Part shown: one piece after another, positions 13,501 to 25,200 of the stretch | Layout of the letters: the number at the start of each line of letters is the position of its first letter | Numbering within the stretch: the first letter of the stretch is position 1 | Source: Strix aluco | Lineage: Eukaryota; Chordata; Aves; Strigiformes; Strigidae | DNA: 64,000 nt | Reading direction: 5' to 3' | Assembly: GCF_031877795.1 (NCBI RefSeq) | Contig: NC_133932.1 | Location: forward strand, 20,586,180 to 20,650,179 | Program-made: the position numbers and the translations under genes | Notes under the pieces: generated by a model | What the model was told of the DNA's origin: nothing | The model's input: only the letters and a program-made list of their open reading frames with translations | Database searches by the model: none

Positions 13501-16234
13501 TAGAGCAACGATAAAGGCTTTGCTGTGGCAGGCAGACTCCAGCTGCAAAAATACATTTCTCTAGAGCTTTTCCATTATTGAACCCTAGATTCCCAGACAT
13601 ACATACGTTAGAAGTGCATTTAGAAAAATCATGAGGCATTCCATTTCACATTATAAAAGATGGTACATTCCCAGTGTGCAGAAATGAGAAGTGAGGAAGT
13701 TGAGTTGCTGTTGTTCCACCAATGAATATATTGATGTGTCCTTTATAGCTCTCTCTGGTAAGAAGAAATTTAAACTGAGATTGGAAAATACAGTTCCCTT
13801 GCAGAGCGCATCAATTCTAATAGATGGAAGATACATGTATATAGGGTAATAAAAAAAATAGGGATAAAATTTGGAGGGTTTTTTCCCCGACACGAAGCAC
13901 TTGAAAGTTTGGTGATGTCGGAATGCTGTGCAGCCAGTGTGATCTTGATTCTGTTCTTCATGTTTTCCCATTGCACTGTGCAAGGCTGGGAGTCTGAGAA
14001 AATTCTCATCTTACAATAAAAGGTAACATGATAATGCATAAATATTAAAAGTGGAAAAGCAGAGGATGGTACAACTAGAATAGTTAAGTTCATCGCACAG
14101 ACATCTATGTCATGCTTTTAGCATTGAGCTCTGCTCACTTTAATGCTATTTTTCCTCTTTTCTTTTTTACCTGAAATTCACCATATTTTCAGTCATACTG
14201 AAAAGTCATGCTGACTTTTACAGATGCATAAATCTCTTTTGAAAAGTGGAGTTGGGTGCTGTTGATAATGTTATGGTTTTGTTGTCAAAACAACCAAATT
14301 TGCATGCAAAGATGGTACAATTTAGATACTTGTGAAGATGTTCTCTCTTGACTTTAATGTGTCTGTATAGCACCAGCTCCAATTACAACGTGATAGTAGC
14401 AACTATAGTAATAGAGTAACTCCAACATTGTTCTCAAAATCAGTGGGATAACCAGCTGATATCCCCAGAGAAGTGTGTGGCTCAGACTAGAGTTCATGTG
14501 ATTTGCCTAATAGGAGGTGTTAAAAATGAGACCTTTATTGCAGAAACATTCCCTACATTAATGGGTTTGTGCAACACAGTGGAGGTGAGAATAGGGAGCA
14601 GGATGATTTCTCTGGCTCCTGAAGGAGGCATGTGGTAGAGAGGAGAATTTTGGGAGATGATGCAGAGCTTTGTGGAACAACTGCAGCGTACAGCAGTGCG
14701 AAGTCACTAAACAGTGTAATGGCACAACCTCACAAGATAAATTTGGGGAACTGGAAAACCATGGTGCTCAATACTGCAAGTTCTGATAACTCTCCTTGGC
14801 CACAGGTGGTCATATAGTGCCCATGTTTCTTAATCCTGTGGCGTCAGCATGTAAGCAAACCAATTTTTGTTTTCTAAATGCAGTTTGAACAGTAGTTTCT
14901 TCATAAAATTCAAGACACTCCCAGTCTGGTGAGATTTATTTTGTTTCGTTTGATATACACAGGAAGAAACTGCTTCTTTGGTGCTGAGAAGGAATACTGG
15001 GAATATTTACATTTGAATAATATTTAACTAGCAATGCTTAATACATTAACAATAAATCTTGGTTAGATTCTAAATTAAGTGGATCTGCATCTGAGTAGGT
15101 GAGATGAACAGGAGAGATTTTGTTGAAACATAAACAAGACAGAAATTTGTTCCAAAATAATTTAGCCCAAAGGACGTAAACAGTAACGTTCGATAAGTTT
15201 CCTCCTCCAGAAACAGTTTCATGTGCCTTACTGCCTGCATCATGCATATTGTTTCTTAGAAAAAAAAAATCTGAAAAAGAGCTCTTTTTAAAAAAAAGTG
15301 CTTTTTTTTTAAAAAAAAAAGTCTCAATAGTCTGTATAGTGTTGCTGAGCAAATTTAGAGGGGTAGTTCTCTAGTGATCTTTTGGCCTTTCAAATAGATA
15401 TAACGAGTGACTAACCTCTGGTATTTTCAGAGTAATCACAGCATAGCTGGTTGCTTACAGGTGGTCAGGAAGGCATTTTATTTTATTTTCCTCCCTTTGT
15501 GCAACCCTTAGCACACATCATTGAACATATGTCTAGTTATATTGGACCAAGGAGACAGAAAAGATTTGAGCAGAGTTTATGTTCTTAAGAAATATCAGAT
15601 TATGGCCATTCACAGTGGAATTCTGGATAGCTAAGTCATGTTGGGCATTTGTAGTTTTGGCTTCCTACTGACTTGCTGTGAGGTGTCTTCAAGTTGAGCA
15701 CAGATGCGGAATCAAAGTGTCCAGATACGAGGCGCTTTTGACTCCAGAGTGATTTGCTTTGGATGAAGGGAAGACAGCCTCACTGCCTGTAAACTGAATG
15801 GCCAGCCAGGGCTGCCTCTGGTTTGAAATACACGGGTGTACTGAGCTGTCCGAAAGCTCTTCTCCTGTGTCTTCTCAGTAATGGGGGAAGAATTGCCATT
15901 TACTGCTTCACACCAGACACATCTGCTTGGGAAGTCCCTCACTGGTTTTCTGTTCTCTTCTTGTGGGGTGGTTCTAACAGTGTGCCCTGGAGATGCGAGA
16001 CTTCCCCTGGGCAGCAGGAGGCACGCATCTAGAGAATGCTGGAGCTGCAGGAGGGGAGCGCCCAGTGCAAAACCAGAGAGGAGCAAAGAGAAAAAAGGCA
16101 AGCAGGCAGCCAGCATTGAGAGAAGCGGGTGGCAGAAAGTGCTCCGACGCTGCCTCTGGCGGCACGCTCCCCAGAGGAACTTGACAAGAGCCCATCTGCG
16201 TGCGTGTGAGACTGTGAGCTCAGGATTTCTGTCA

Positions 16235-16287
16235 ATGCATTCCAGTAACCCCAAAGTGAGGAACTCCCCGTCAGGCAACACACAGAG
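16235..16287 (+). CDS. BCL9: BCL9 coding exon 1 (start codon exon)
   Basis: Encodes MHSSNPKVRNSPSGNTQ plus two bases of the next Ser codon. The donor is GAG|GTAAGA at 16,288. The 5' part of this exon is untranslated. Plausible acceptors lie at 15,877-15,878 (a good pyrimidine tract before CAG) and at 15,979-15,980. The 1,565-base intron that follows carries a long G run. Confidence 0.92.
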
Positions 16288-19200
16288 GTAAGAAGAGCCC
16301 GCAGTCAGCTGCTCTGGACTGGTGCATGATCCTGTCCCTGCTCTGCTGCAGGATTAGCCAAGGACTGGTGCATGTGACTTACTGGTCCTCACTTGTGCTC
16401 CCATCGGACCTGCCGAGTACCTGAGCACTGGCTGCCCAGTGCTGACGAGCCTCCCCATTTGTTAGGCTCAGGGCGAGCTGAAAGCTGTAAATCCGTGAGG
16501 TGCGGATTCTCCATTCCTCGCGCCCTCCTCCCTCCCATCAGGTGTCTGAATGGGCTGTAGGAGAGTAAACATGCTGTTTCTATCAGTTTATTTTTTCTTC
16601 CCCCTCTTCTAATTATCTGGTTCCCTGAGGGGTAGTTGGGCAGCAGAAGGTCTCTCTGTCTGTGTTTTCACACAAAATGCTTCTTCCATATTATTGGCCT
16701 GAACAGCCTGGAGAACTGATCAGCTGTGCACTGAGATCCTCTGCATCATTCACCTGCCAGTGCAGCAGGTCAACATCTCTCCTCCGCTGATATGGAAGGA
16801 GAAAAATATGGAAGTGAAGCAGTGTCAAGGGACTCAGAATGGTCTGATTGACAGCATTCTCAAGTTTGATTATTTACTCCTAGAGGTCATCATTCAGAGG
16901 CAATGCCTCTGAGTCAGATGCAGTGTCCAAAGGAGGAAGCAGGTTGTGCGAGTCCCGCAGTGAGGATGCTAGCAAGTGCTGCCTGTTGGAAGTGGTAATG
17001 ATGATGGGAAAACACAGTGCAGAAGATCTGATAGCAATGGAGTAACTGTAGGGTGAGGAGGAACGGGTGGCTAATACCTCTGTAAAACCCAGAGGAGCAA
17101 AATATTTTTAGGATGCAATTTGCTGAATGGAAAAGGGAAGGTAAGACTGGATCTCCTCTGACAAATTCAAGAAGCTTCATCTGCCCCGTTTTGCAGGAGT
17201 GTGCAGGGAGATGGTATCCTTCTCTTTCCTTATTCAGAGGCAGGTTGTAGCTGGTTTAATTGTTTTCACGGTCAGAGGTTTGTGTTTTCCTGGCAGCTCG
17301 CCCCAATGTATGATGAATGCTGCAGTAATGCTGGGTTTTCCTTGTGCTCCCTGTAGAACTGGATAGGGAGGTGTGAGGGAGGGGGCGGGGGGGGGGGGGG
17401 GAGGGGGTCTGCTCTGTTCAGAGCTGCAGCATATAGTTGGGGTCCAGGAGAGTGGTGAGGTGAACTTTATTGTGCCTTGTTTGTTTACTTTGAGCTGGTC
17501 TTGGTGTGAGGCGCTTCTCTGTGCACATAGAAACCGTTGTCTTTATTGACAGAAGCCCCAGAGGTAGGTCCTCATGTGACAGCAGTTCCTGGGATCAGGC
17601 AGATCTGTAGCTTGCCCTGGTGCCTTCTTGAGCAATGAGATCCCATCTTGGATAATAACCCTTTCAGGGCATGTTCAAAAAAGCACCTGCATGACTCTAA
17701 GCTTGCAGGCATTTTTTATTTGTCAGCAATTGTCTTAGCTTGCAAAGGTGGCAGTGGTTGTTTCTGCTTCTCGCTAATCTGTTCCTACAGGGTTGAATGA
17801 ATCAATGGTGTGATTTGTCACTTTTCTTTTCCTTTCTTTGCTCTGTCCCCAGTAGCCCCAAATCAAAGCAGGAGGTGATGGTCCGTCCCCCTACAGTGAT
17901 GTCCCCGTCTGGCAACCCCCAGCTGGATTCCAAATTTTCCAACCAGGGCAAACAAGGGGGCTCCACCAGCCAATCCCAGCCCTCTCCCTGTGACCCCAAA
18001 AGTGGAGGTCACCCCCCCAAAGTGCTCCCTGGCCCAGGTGGGAGCATGGGGCTGAAGAATGGGGCTGGAAATGGTGCCAAGGGGAAGGGGAAGAGAGAGA
18101 GGAGCATTTCGGCAGACTCCTTTGAGCAGAGGGAAGCTGGGACTCCTAATGACGACCCTGAAATCAAAGGTATGTTTGCTAGGATTCGTGAGCAAGTGCA
18201 GACAATTAGTCTGAGTCCTCTGAGATGGAGAACCGCTATGCAAGTGTTAGCGAAACATTTATTTGTCTGGAGTTCTGTAAGTTGCAACCAACGAAGTCTA
18301 AAGGTCTTGAGAGCCAGCGAAGAGGAGAGATTGTCATAGCTGGCATCGGTAAATGTCCTGTTCACGCTCAGTTAAAGCGCAGACCTGACTCTGGTGGGAA
18401 AGTTCTTTTGTAACTCTGAAACTCCCCCAGAGGATTTGAAAGTACAAATGCAACCTGTTGGTTTCCTTCTGGCCTTTAGCCTTTCAGGAACTGTTCTGTT
18501 GTAACTGGGGTTTTGAACAATATGCAAGCCTGTTTTGTCAACACAGATACATAATGTGTAGAGCACCCTGACTGGTAACACAAGCCAGAGAGTTAGGATT
18601 TCTGTGTTCTGTTCCTGGCTCCAACATTGCCTCTAAAAACAAGACTAGATGTGCAGTTGTTCATCTTTCCTTTGTTGTCCATTTGCTAGGTCAGCTGGCT
18701 ATAAGGTGTCTGAAGGAAAAAAAAAGTAAAGCTTTGCACAGAGCGTTCTCCCTGGGCTCAGACATACTTATATTTGTTCATTTTAGTGTGTAGTTTTCCT
18801 GCTATTCTATGTGGCCGTTAGAGCATTCAAAGCGATTAGCTCTGGGAACTGTCACTTGCCTTGGAAAGGGACAAGATGAGCTTTCTTCCAGTGGTGCCTG
18901 AAGGGACAGCATGGCCTTAGAGGGAAGATGCATGGTGTAATAGGCTTGCCTTTAGTGGTGCTTGAGGGAGAAGCAGGAAATTTCAGAGGAGGAAGAGGTC
19001 TGATCAGTTTCCAGAAATGGTTTCCAAAGCATTCCCAAGGTAGTGATTCCCCTCTTTTCCTCTTTCTCCCCTTCCAGACTGCAATTCTGCTGATCATGTG
19101 AAGTCCCAGGAGTCTCAGCACACACCACACTCCATGACTCCTTCAAGTGCTTCAGCCCCAAGGTCTTCCACACCTTCCCATGGCCTGACTGCCGCTTTGG

Positions 19201-22200
19201 AGCCAGCAAGTGGGCAGAAGACTCCATCCAAAGTGGTTTACGTCTTTTCTACTGAGATGGCCAACAAGTAAGTAGGTAGATGCTTGAATGTCTTCAGGGA
19301 GCAGGGCTTATATATGTGCTCCCTTTTTAGGAGATTCTGAAGCGTGTTCTTGTAGCAAAAGGTTGTTATTTGTTTTGGGGATGCTGAAGGGGCTGCAGTG
19401 GAGAACGTCACCACCTCTTGCCCTCTGAGAAATGATTTTTTTATTCCTCCGAGGTGTGGGTTTGTTTTTTTTGGCAAATGCTGCTTGATATTGTTTTGCA
19501 ATCCATGCTGTGAGTAGCAGCCAAGATGGCTTAAACTGAGACATGAACCCTGAATGCTGATGAGTTTGTAGATGTAAGCATTTTTCTCTTGCTACTCATC
19601 TAGAGTGAAATATGTGTGGTTAAGTCTTTCTCCCTTCTGCCAGCTGAAGGGTAGAAGGGAGGACGGTTGACAAAAATTGATTCTTAGATTCAACTGGATA
19701 TGTGCATCTATCTGTCTGTCTTTGCAGGGCTGCAGAAGCTGTGCTGAAGGGACAGGTGGAAACCATCGTGTCCTTTCATATCCAGAACATCTCAAACAGC
19801 AAGGCGGAACGAAACACTGTACCCTTGGTAGGGAATACCTGCATGTGGGTGGGAAGGGAAATGGTAAATGTGCTTGTGTGTGCGTGATTCAGAGAGATGG
19901 GTGATTATTTACACTCTGAAATAAGTTTTAGGGTGGAAGAGAGAGAGAGAGAGAGAGAGAGTTGTTGTTCTAGCCTTCTGCAAATAAATGTTTTGGATCA
20001 TCCGAAGAAGAGCTTGAGTCTTGCAATACTTGCGTAGTGTATTTCCAACCCCTTGCTCGTGCAGAGCTAGCACAGAAGCAAGGGGTACCTGCTGTAATGC
20101 TTTAGAGAAATAGGTTTCTGCATGGCCGAGATGCTGCTCTGTAATAGCTTCACAAAGGCTACCCTTTCTTGCAAAGTGTGGGCTGGTGGGGTTGAGACAG
20201 GGCGTTTCGTTTGCACCACTGCTTATGTGACACGGCTGTAAGAAGAGCGAGTGACAGTGTGTGGCTTTCTCTTGCAGAACCCCCAGATCACTGCACTTCG
20301 GACTGAACCCAAGCCCCTGCCGCAGCCCCAGCCCCCCGCTGCCCAGGACCAGAACCCTCCCCAGAACGCCAAAATGCAGCCGACTCCACCCGTGTCAGCG
20401 CCGGTGTCCAAATCCACTGGCCCCCCGTGTCCCATAGATCAGGACAGCCCCAGTGTGGAAAGCAAAGTGATGTCTGTGGGCAGCCCTGCCAACTCTACCC
20501 CGTTGCAGACAGAAGGATTTGGGCAGAGTTCGACCCCCAATAATCGAGCAGTTAGCCCAGTTTCCCAAGGTAGCAATAGCTCCGCTGCAGACCCCAAAGG
20601 TCCTGCCCAGCAGGTGTCTGGTGGGGACCCGTCCAGTTTGGGCGAGAATCCAGATGGACTGTCACAGGAGCAGCTGGAGCATCGAGAGCGCTCGTTGCAG
20701 ACCCTGAGAGACATACAGCGCATGCTCTTCCCTGATGAGAAGGAGTTTGCGGGAGGGCAAAGTGGGGGGCCACCCCCAAATGCTGGGGTGCTGGATGGTC
20801 CCCAAAAGAAACCCGAAGGGCCGATACAGGCCATGATGGCTCAATCCCAAAGTTTAGGCAAAGGGTCAGGGTCTCGGACAGATGGAGGGGCTCCGTTTGG
20901 CCCTCAAGGACACAGGGACATGCCTTTTTCCCCAGATGAAATGGGGCCGCCACCAATGAACTCCCAGTCAGGACCCATAGGCCCAGACCACCTGGACCAC
21001 ATGACTCCTGAGCAGGTGGCCTGGCTCAAGCTGCAGCAGGAGTTTTACGAGGAGAAGAGAAGAAAGCAAGAGCAGGTGGTTGTGCAGCAGTGTTCCCTGC
21101 AGGACATGATGGTCCATCAGCATGGGCCTCGTGGGGTAGTCCGAGGTCCTCCCCCTCCCTACCAGATGACCCCTGGGGAGGGCTGGGGACCTGGGGGTCC
21201 AGAGCCCTTCCCTGAGGGCATGAACATGTCGCACTCTCTGCCCCCCAGGGGCATGGCCCCTCATCCCAATGTGCCCGGGAGCCAGATGCGCCTGCCTGGT
21301 TTTGCAGGAATGATGAACCCTGACATGGAAGGCCCCAGTGTCCCAAATCCCGCTTCCCGGCCTGGGCTTTCGGGAGTTAGTTGGCCAGATGACGTGCCAA
21401 AAATCCCAGATGGCCGAAACTTCCCTCCTGGCCAGGGTGTCTTCAGCGGCCCTGGCCGAGGGGAGCGGTTCCCCAATCCGCAGGGCCTGCCCGAAGAGCT
21501 CTATCAGCAGCAGCTGGCTGAGAAACAGATGGGCCTCCCTCCTGGCCTGAACATGGAAGGCATCAGGCCCGGCATGGAGATAAACAGAATGATGCCCTCC
21601 CAGAGACACATGGAGCCTGGGAACAACCCCATCTTCCCTCGCATGCCTGTGGAAGGGCCAATGAGCCCCTCCAGGGGGGACTTTCCAAAAGGAATACCCC
21701 CACAAATGGCCTCTAGCAGGGAGCTGGAGTTTGGGATGGGCCCCGGCAGCATGAAGGGGGACATGGGCCTGAATGTCAGCATGGGCTCCAACCCACCCCT
21801 GGTCCCTCAGAAGCTGAGGGAGGCAGGCGTCGGGCCGGAAGAGATGATGAAACTGCGCCCCGGCGTTTCGGAGATGCTCTCATCTCAGCAGAAAATGGTG
21901 CCGCTGCCGTTTGGGGAGCACCCACAGCAGGAGTATGGCATGGGTCCCAGGCCTTTCCTTCCCATGTCTCAGGGCCCAGGAGTCGGTCTCCGAAATCTCA
22001 GAGAACAGATCGGGCCTGACCAAAGGACTAACAACCGGCTCAGCCACATGCCGCCACTACCTCTCAATCCCACCAGTAACCCTAATAGCCTCAACACTGC
22101 TCCCCCTGCGCAGCGCAGCCTCGGCCGCAAGCCCTTGGATATCTCCGCAGCCGGTCAGGTGCATTCGCCAGGAATCAACCCCCTGAAGTCCCCCACGATG

Positions 22201-25200
22201 CGCCAGGTCCAGTCTCCCATGATGGGGTCTCCCTCGGGGAACCTCAAGTCCCCTCAGACGCCCTCCCAGCTGGCAGGAATGCTTGCGGGCCCCACTGCCG
22301 CAGCTGCCGCTGCCTCTATTAAGTCCCCCCCTGTTTTGGGGTCTGCTGCTGCTTCTCCTGTCCACCTCAAGTCTCCGTCTCTCCCCGCACCTTCTCCCGG
22401 ATGGACTTCATCTCCAAAGCCTCCTTTGCAGAGCCCTGGGATTCCCCCGAACCACAAGGCATCTCTCACCATGTCTTCTCCAGCCATGCTGGGGAACGTG
22501 GAGTCGGGTGAGTGCTGTCTCTGCTAGCCAGATTTGGCTCTGTGGTTCACCTCAGGTTGCCCCGAGGTGTGCAGCAAGGGGAGGGAGGGGGTTGCTTGCG
22601 GGGTGGCAGAAGCTAGATGGCACTTTGCCCGTTTGAAGGAGGCTGTGCTGAGGGTCTGGTGGGTGACTACGTGAGTGGAGCACCAGCGCGTTTCCTCCTC
22701 CTGTTGTATTTGTGGGTTTGCACCGTGTCTCTCGTGTCGGGGTGAGGGCTTCTCACTCAGAGGATATGAAAGTGAAAGGGTGGGGTCAAGAGGTGGGAAA
22801 AGATGCGGAGTATTGAGGGGAGAGATCTCCTTGGAGGGGTTTTTGGCCATTCTGCCATAGCTCCTGGTAATCTTAGCTTTGTGGAGAGGATCTTGCTGAT
22901 GTTACGAAAATGCTTTGAGATAAAAGGTGCCTACAGAGACATGCTGAGCATAGTTAGCCAGTCGTGCATCTAGGTACGGTTAGTGCTTTCTAGGTTTCCT
23001 GCCACAGGCAGGGAGCTGTGCTAAGATTTGTTCAGACTTCAACCATTTTGGAGAGAGCTAAACACCGCTGGGTAGCGTGCTGGAGCCCTGCCATGCCCGG
23101 CACCTCGGGGCGCAGGTGCTGGCACTGCCCCGTCTGCTCCTGAACGGCTCTGGGCCTCTGCCCCCTCCTTCCCGCTCCCCAATCCTCCCGGAGCTCAGCG
23201 GTCCGGGCTCCCTGCCCGGGAGCGAAGCTGTTGGCCCACGTTGCCCTCTAGTGCCGCTGCCGGTAACGGCGGCGGTGGCCGGGGGCGCCTGCCGCGGCGG
23301 GGAGGGTGACCCCGTAACCCCCTCGCAGCAGCCTCCCGGACGGCTGGCCGGGTCTCTGCGCTCGGGAGGGGGGAGCCTGGATGTTTGTGTCCCTCGAGGC
23401 TGCTGAGGCCCTGCCCGGCCTGAGCCCTAGCGCCTACAAGTCAGAACCAAGTGGTTTAGGCCGTGCCTAACGTTGTCCTAACGAATGCTTTTACATGCAG
23501 CTCTTCTAAAGCATGAATGTTTTGGTGCTGCTGGATTTTTGTATTCTCTGTTCTCCTTTCCTTTCTCGGGGGCGGGGGGCGGCGCTGAGGAACGTGCAGT
23601 GAATTTTCAGTGATAGTACAACTTCGATCTAGCATCTTTCCTTCACATGTGGTCTGGGTGGCATGAAATTCATCAGTGAACAACAAAAGAGACTGGAAGT
23701 GCAGTTATGTTATTTCTAGTTTTGGGAGAGCAAAGGGTGATGTTAAGCTAATGGGTGCAGAGAAGGCTTCTTTAACTGGAATGAGCAGTAAATGCATGTT
23801 TATAAAACCTGAAATGAAACATAAACAGGGAGTTTTACTTGTTGCTGCTGATCCAGCTTGTCAGAAATATGCTCGCATGTCTCAGCATAATACCTGTTAC
23901 AGCTTCTGTTGTGCTGCTTATGTTTGCTCCTAAAGAAAAAGGGAAAAGAGTTACAGTTGACATTTAATGGGTGCAGGACTATAGATTTTGACTCTTGTGG
24001 CTAGACCTGGTACAGGCCTGTCTTCAGTGTATAGAAGTCGAATAGTAGGATTTTCAGACTTACCTGGTAATTCTTCATGTGGATTTGTAGAGGCTCAAGA
24101 TAGTTCCAGTAGAAGTGCAGAATCCAGGATAATGAATGTTAACCATCTTGACCAATAGGCTTATTTTTCTGGTTACCTTTCACAGGCATTGACTGCATTA
24201 GTCAGATGGTCTCTTGCAAAGAAAGGGATTTCTAGTTTTTGAGATTTCTAGGAGAAGAGGGTGGGAATTAAGCAAAAACTGGTAAGAAGGAAAAAAATTT
24301 AAGTAATTTTCTTTCTCTTGTTTTCTTTTCTTTTTTTCCCAAGGTGGTCCACCTCCTTCCACAGTCAGCCAGTCTGCTCCTGTGACTCTCCCTGGAAATC
24401 TTCCCTCTAGCAGTCCTTACACAATGCCTCCAGAGCCGACCCTCTCCCAGAATCCCCTCTCCATTATGATGTCCAGGATGTCCAAATTTGCCATGCCCAG
24501 CTCTACACCGCTCTATCATGATGCCATCAAAACTGTGGCCAGCTCGGATGACGACTCCCCTCCAGCACGCTCCCCAAACTTGCCACCTATGAACAGCGTA
24601 CCAGGTAAGAAACTCAAAGGGACGTAAGCCCAAGCGATCAGGCAATACGGTGAGGGTGATTTTTATAGAAGCTTCATCAAATGAAGATGGTGAGAGGGAA
24701 AACTTTGAAGAATATATAGCCATGGGTTGTTTTTGAGGAAGGCAGTTGCAATTCTCTGAAGTGAGGAGACAGAAATTCTCCTTGCAACTAGCTTTTTCTG
24801 TCTGGAAAGTGTCTGTTCTTCAGAAAGTGTCTAATCGGGAAAACCCTTATGAATGGGAGAGATTTCCACTCAGACATACTGGAATTACTTGTGTGAGTGA
24901 AGGCTGCTCATGGGAATAAGGGTCAGATCTACAATGTGTTATCCAGAGGAAACCATTCTTCCCCTGTCTTAAGGCAGTGTCATAGAGGCTTCACAGGTTT
25001 TTATGGACACTGAATCATCTGGTCTTCTCCTGGGTTTTGTGGATTGCCTTTGTTACAGAAGAGAATGTTAGACTGCTTTCTCAAAACATACATCTTTTCA
25101 TGTAGGAAATGTGTAACGGCAGGTGGCCTCTGCCAGAACTGAGGGAAACTGTCCTGGTCCCTACCTGAGAGTTAAAGGAAAAGTAAAATAAAACATTATC

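Larger units (their letters stand above)
1..15877. other. Non-coding region upstream of the BCL9 coding exons
   Basis: I see no recognisable coding exon in these 15.9 kb. Open frames are short and do not resemble any protein I know. The stretch is A+T-rich with ordinary simple repeats: a 21-base T run at 7,146-7,166 and a CT run at about 10,471-10,500. BCL9 orthologues have 5' UTR exons well upstream of the first coding exon, so this is probably 5' UTR intron, possibly with one or more short non-coding exons that cannot be placed without transcript data. A strong acceptor-like site at 7,183-7,184 is listed separately among the findings. Confidence 0.5.

Noticed and set aside
15712-16281. Minus-strand open frame of 189 codons across the BCL9 start exon
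   Set aside because: It is antisense to the conserved BCL9 N-terminus, resembles no known protein and has no splice or promoter support.
18590-18680. Possible MIR-like piece (GTTCCTGGCTCCAACATTGC)
   Set aside because: One short matching stretch without the following core; could be chance.
20434-22487. Long antisense frames opposite BCL9 exon 5
   Set aside because: Shadows of a G+C-rich, Pro/Gly-biased coding exon; their positions follow the BCL9 codon pattern.
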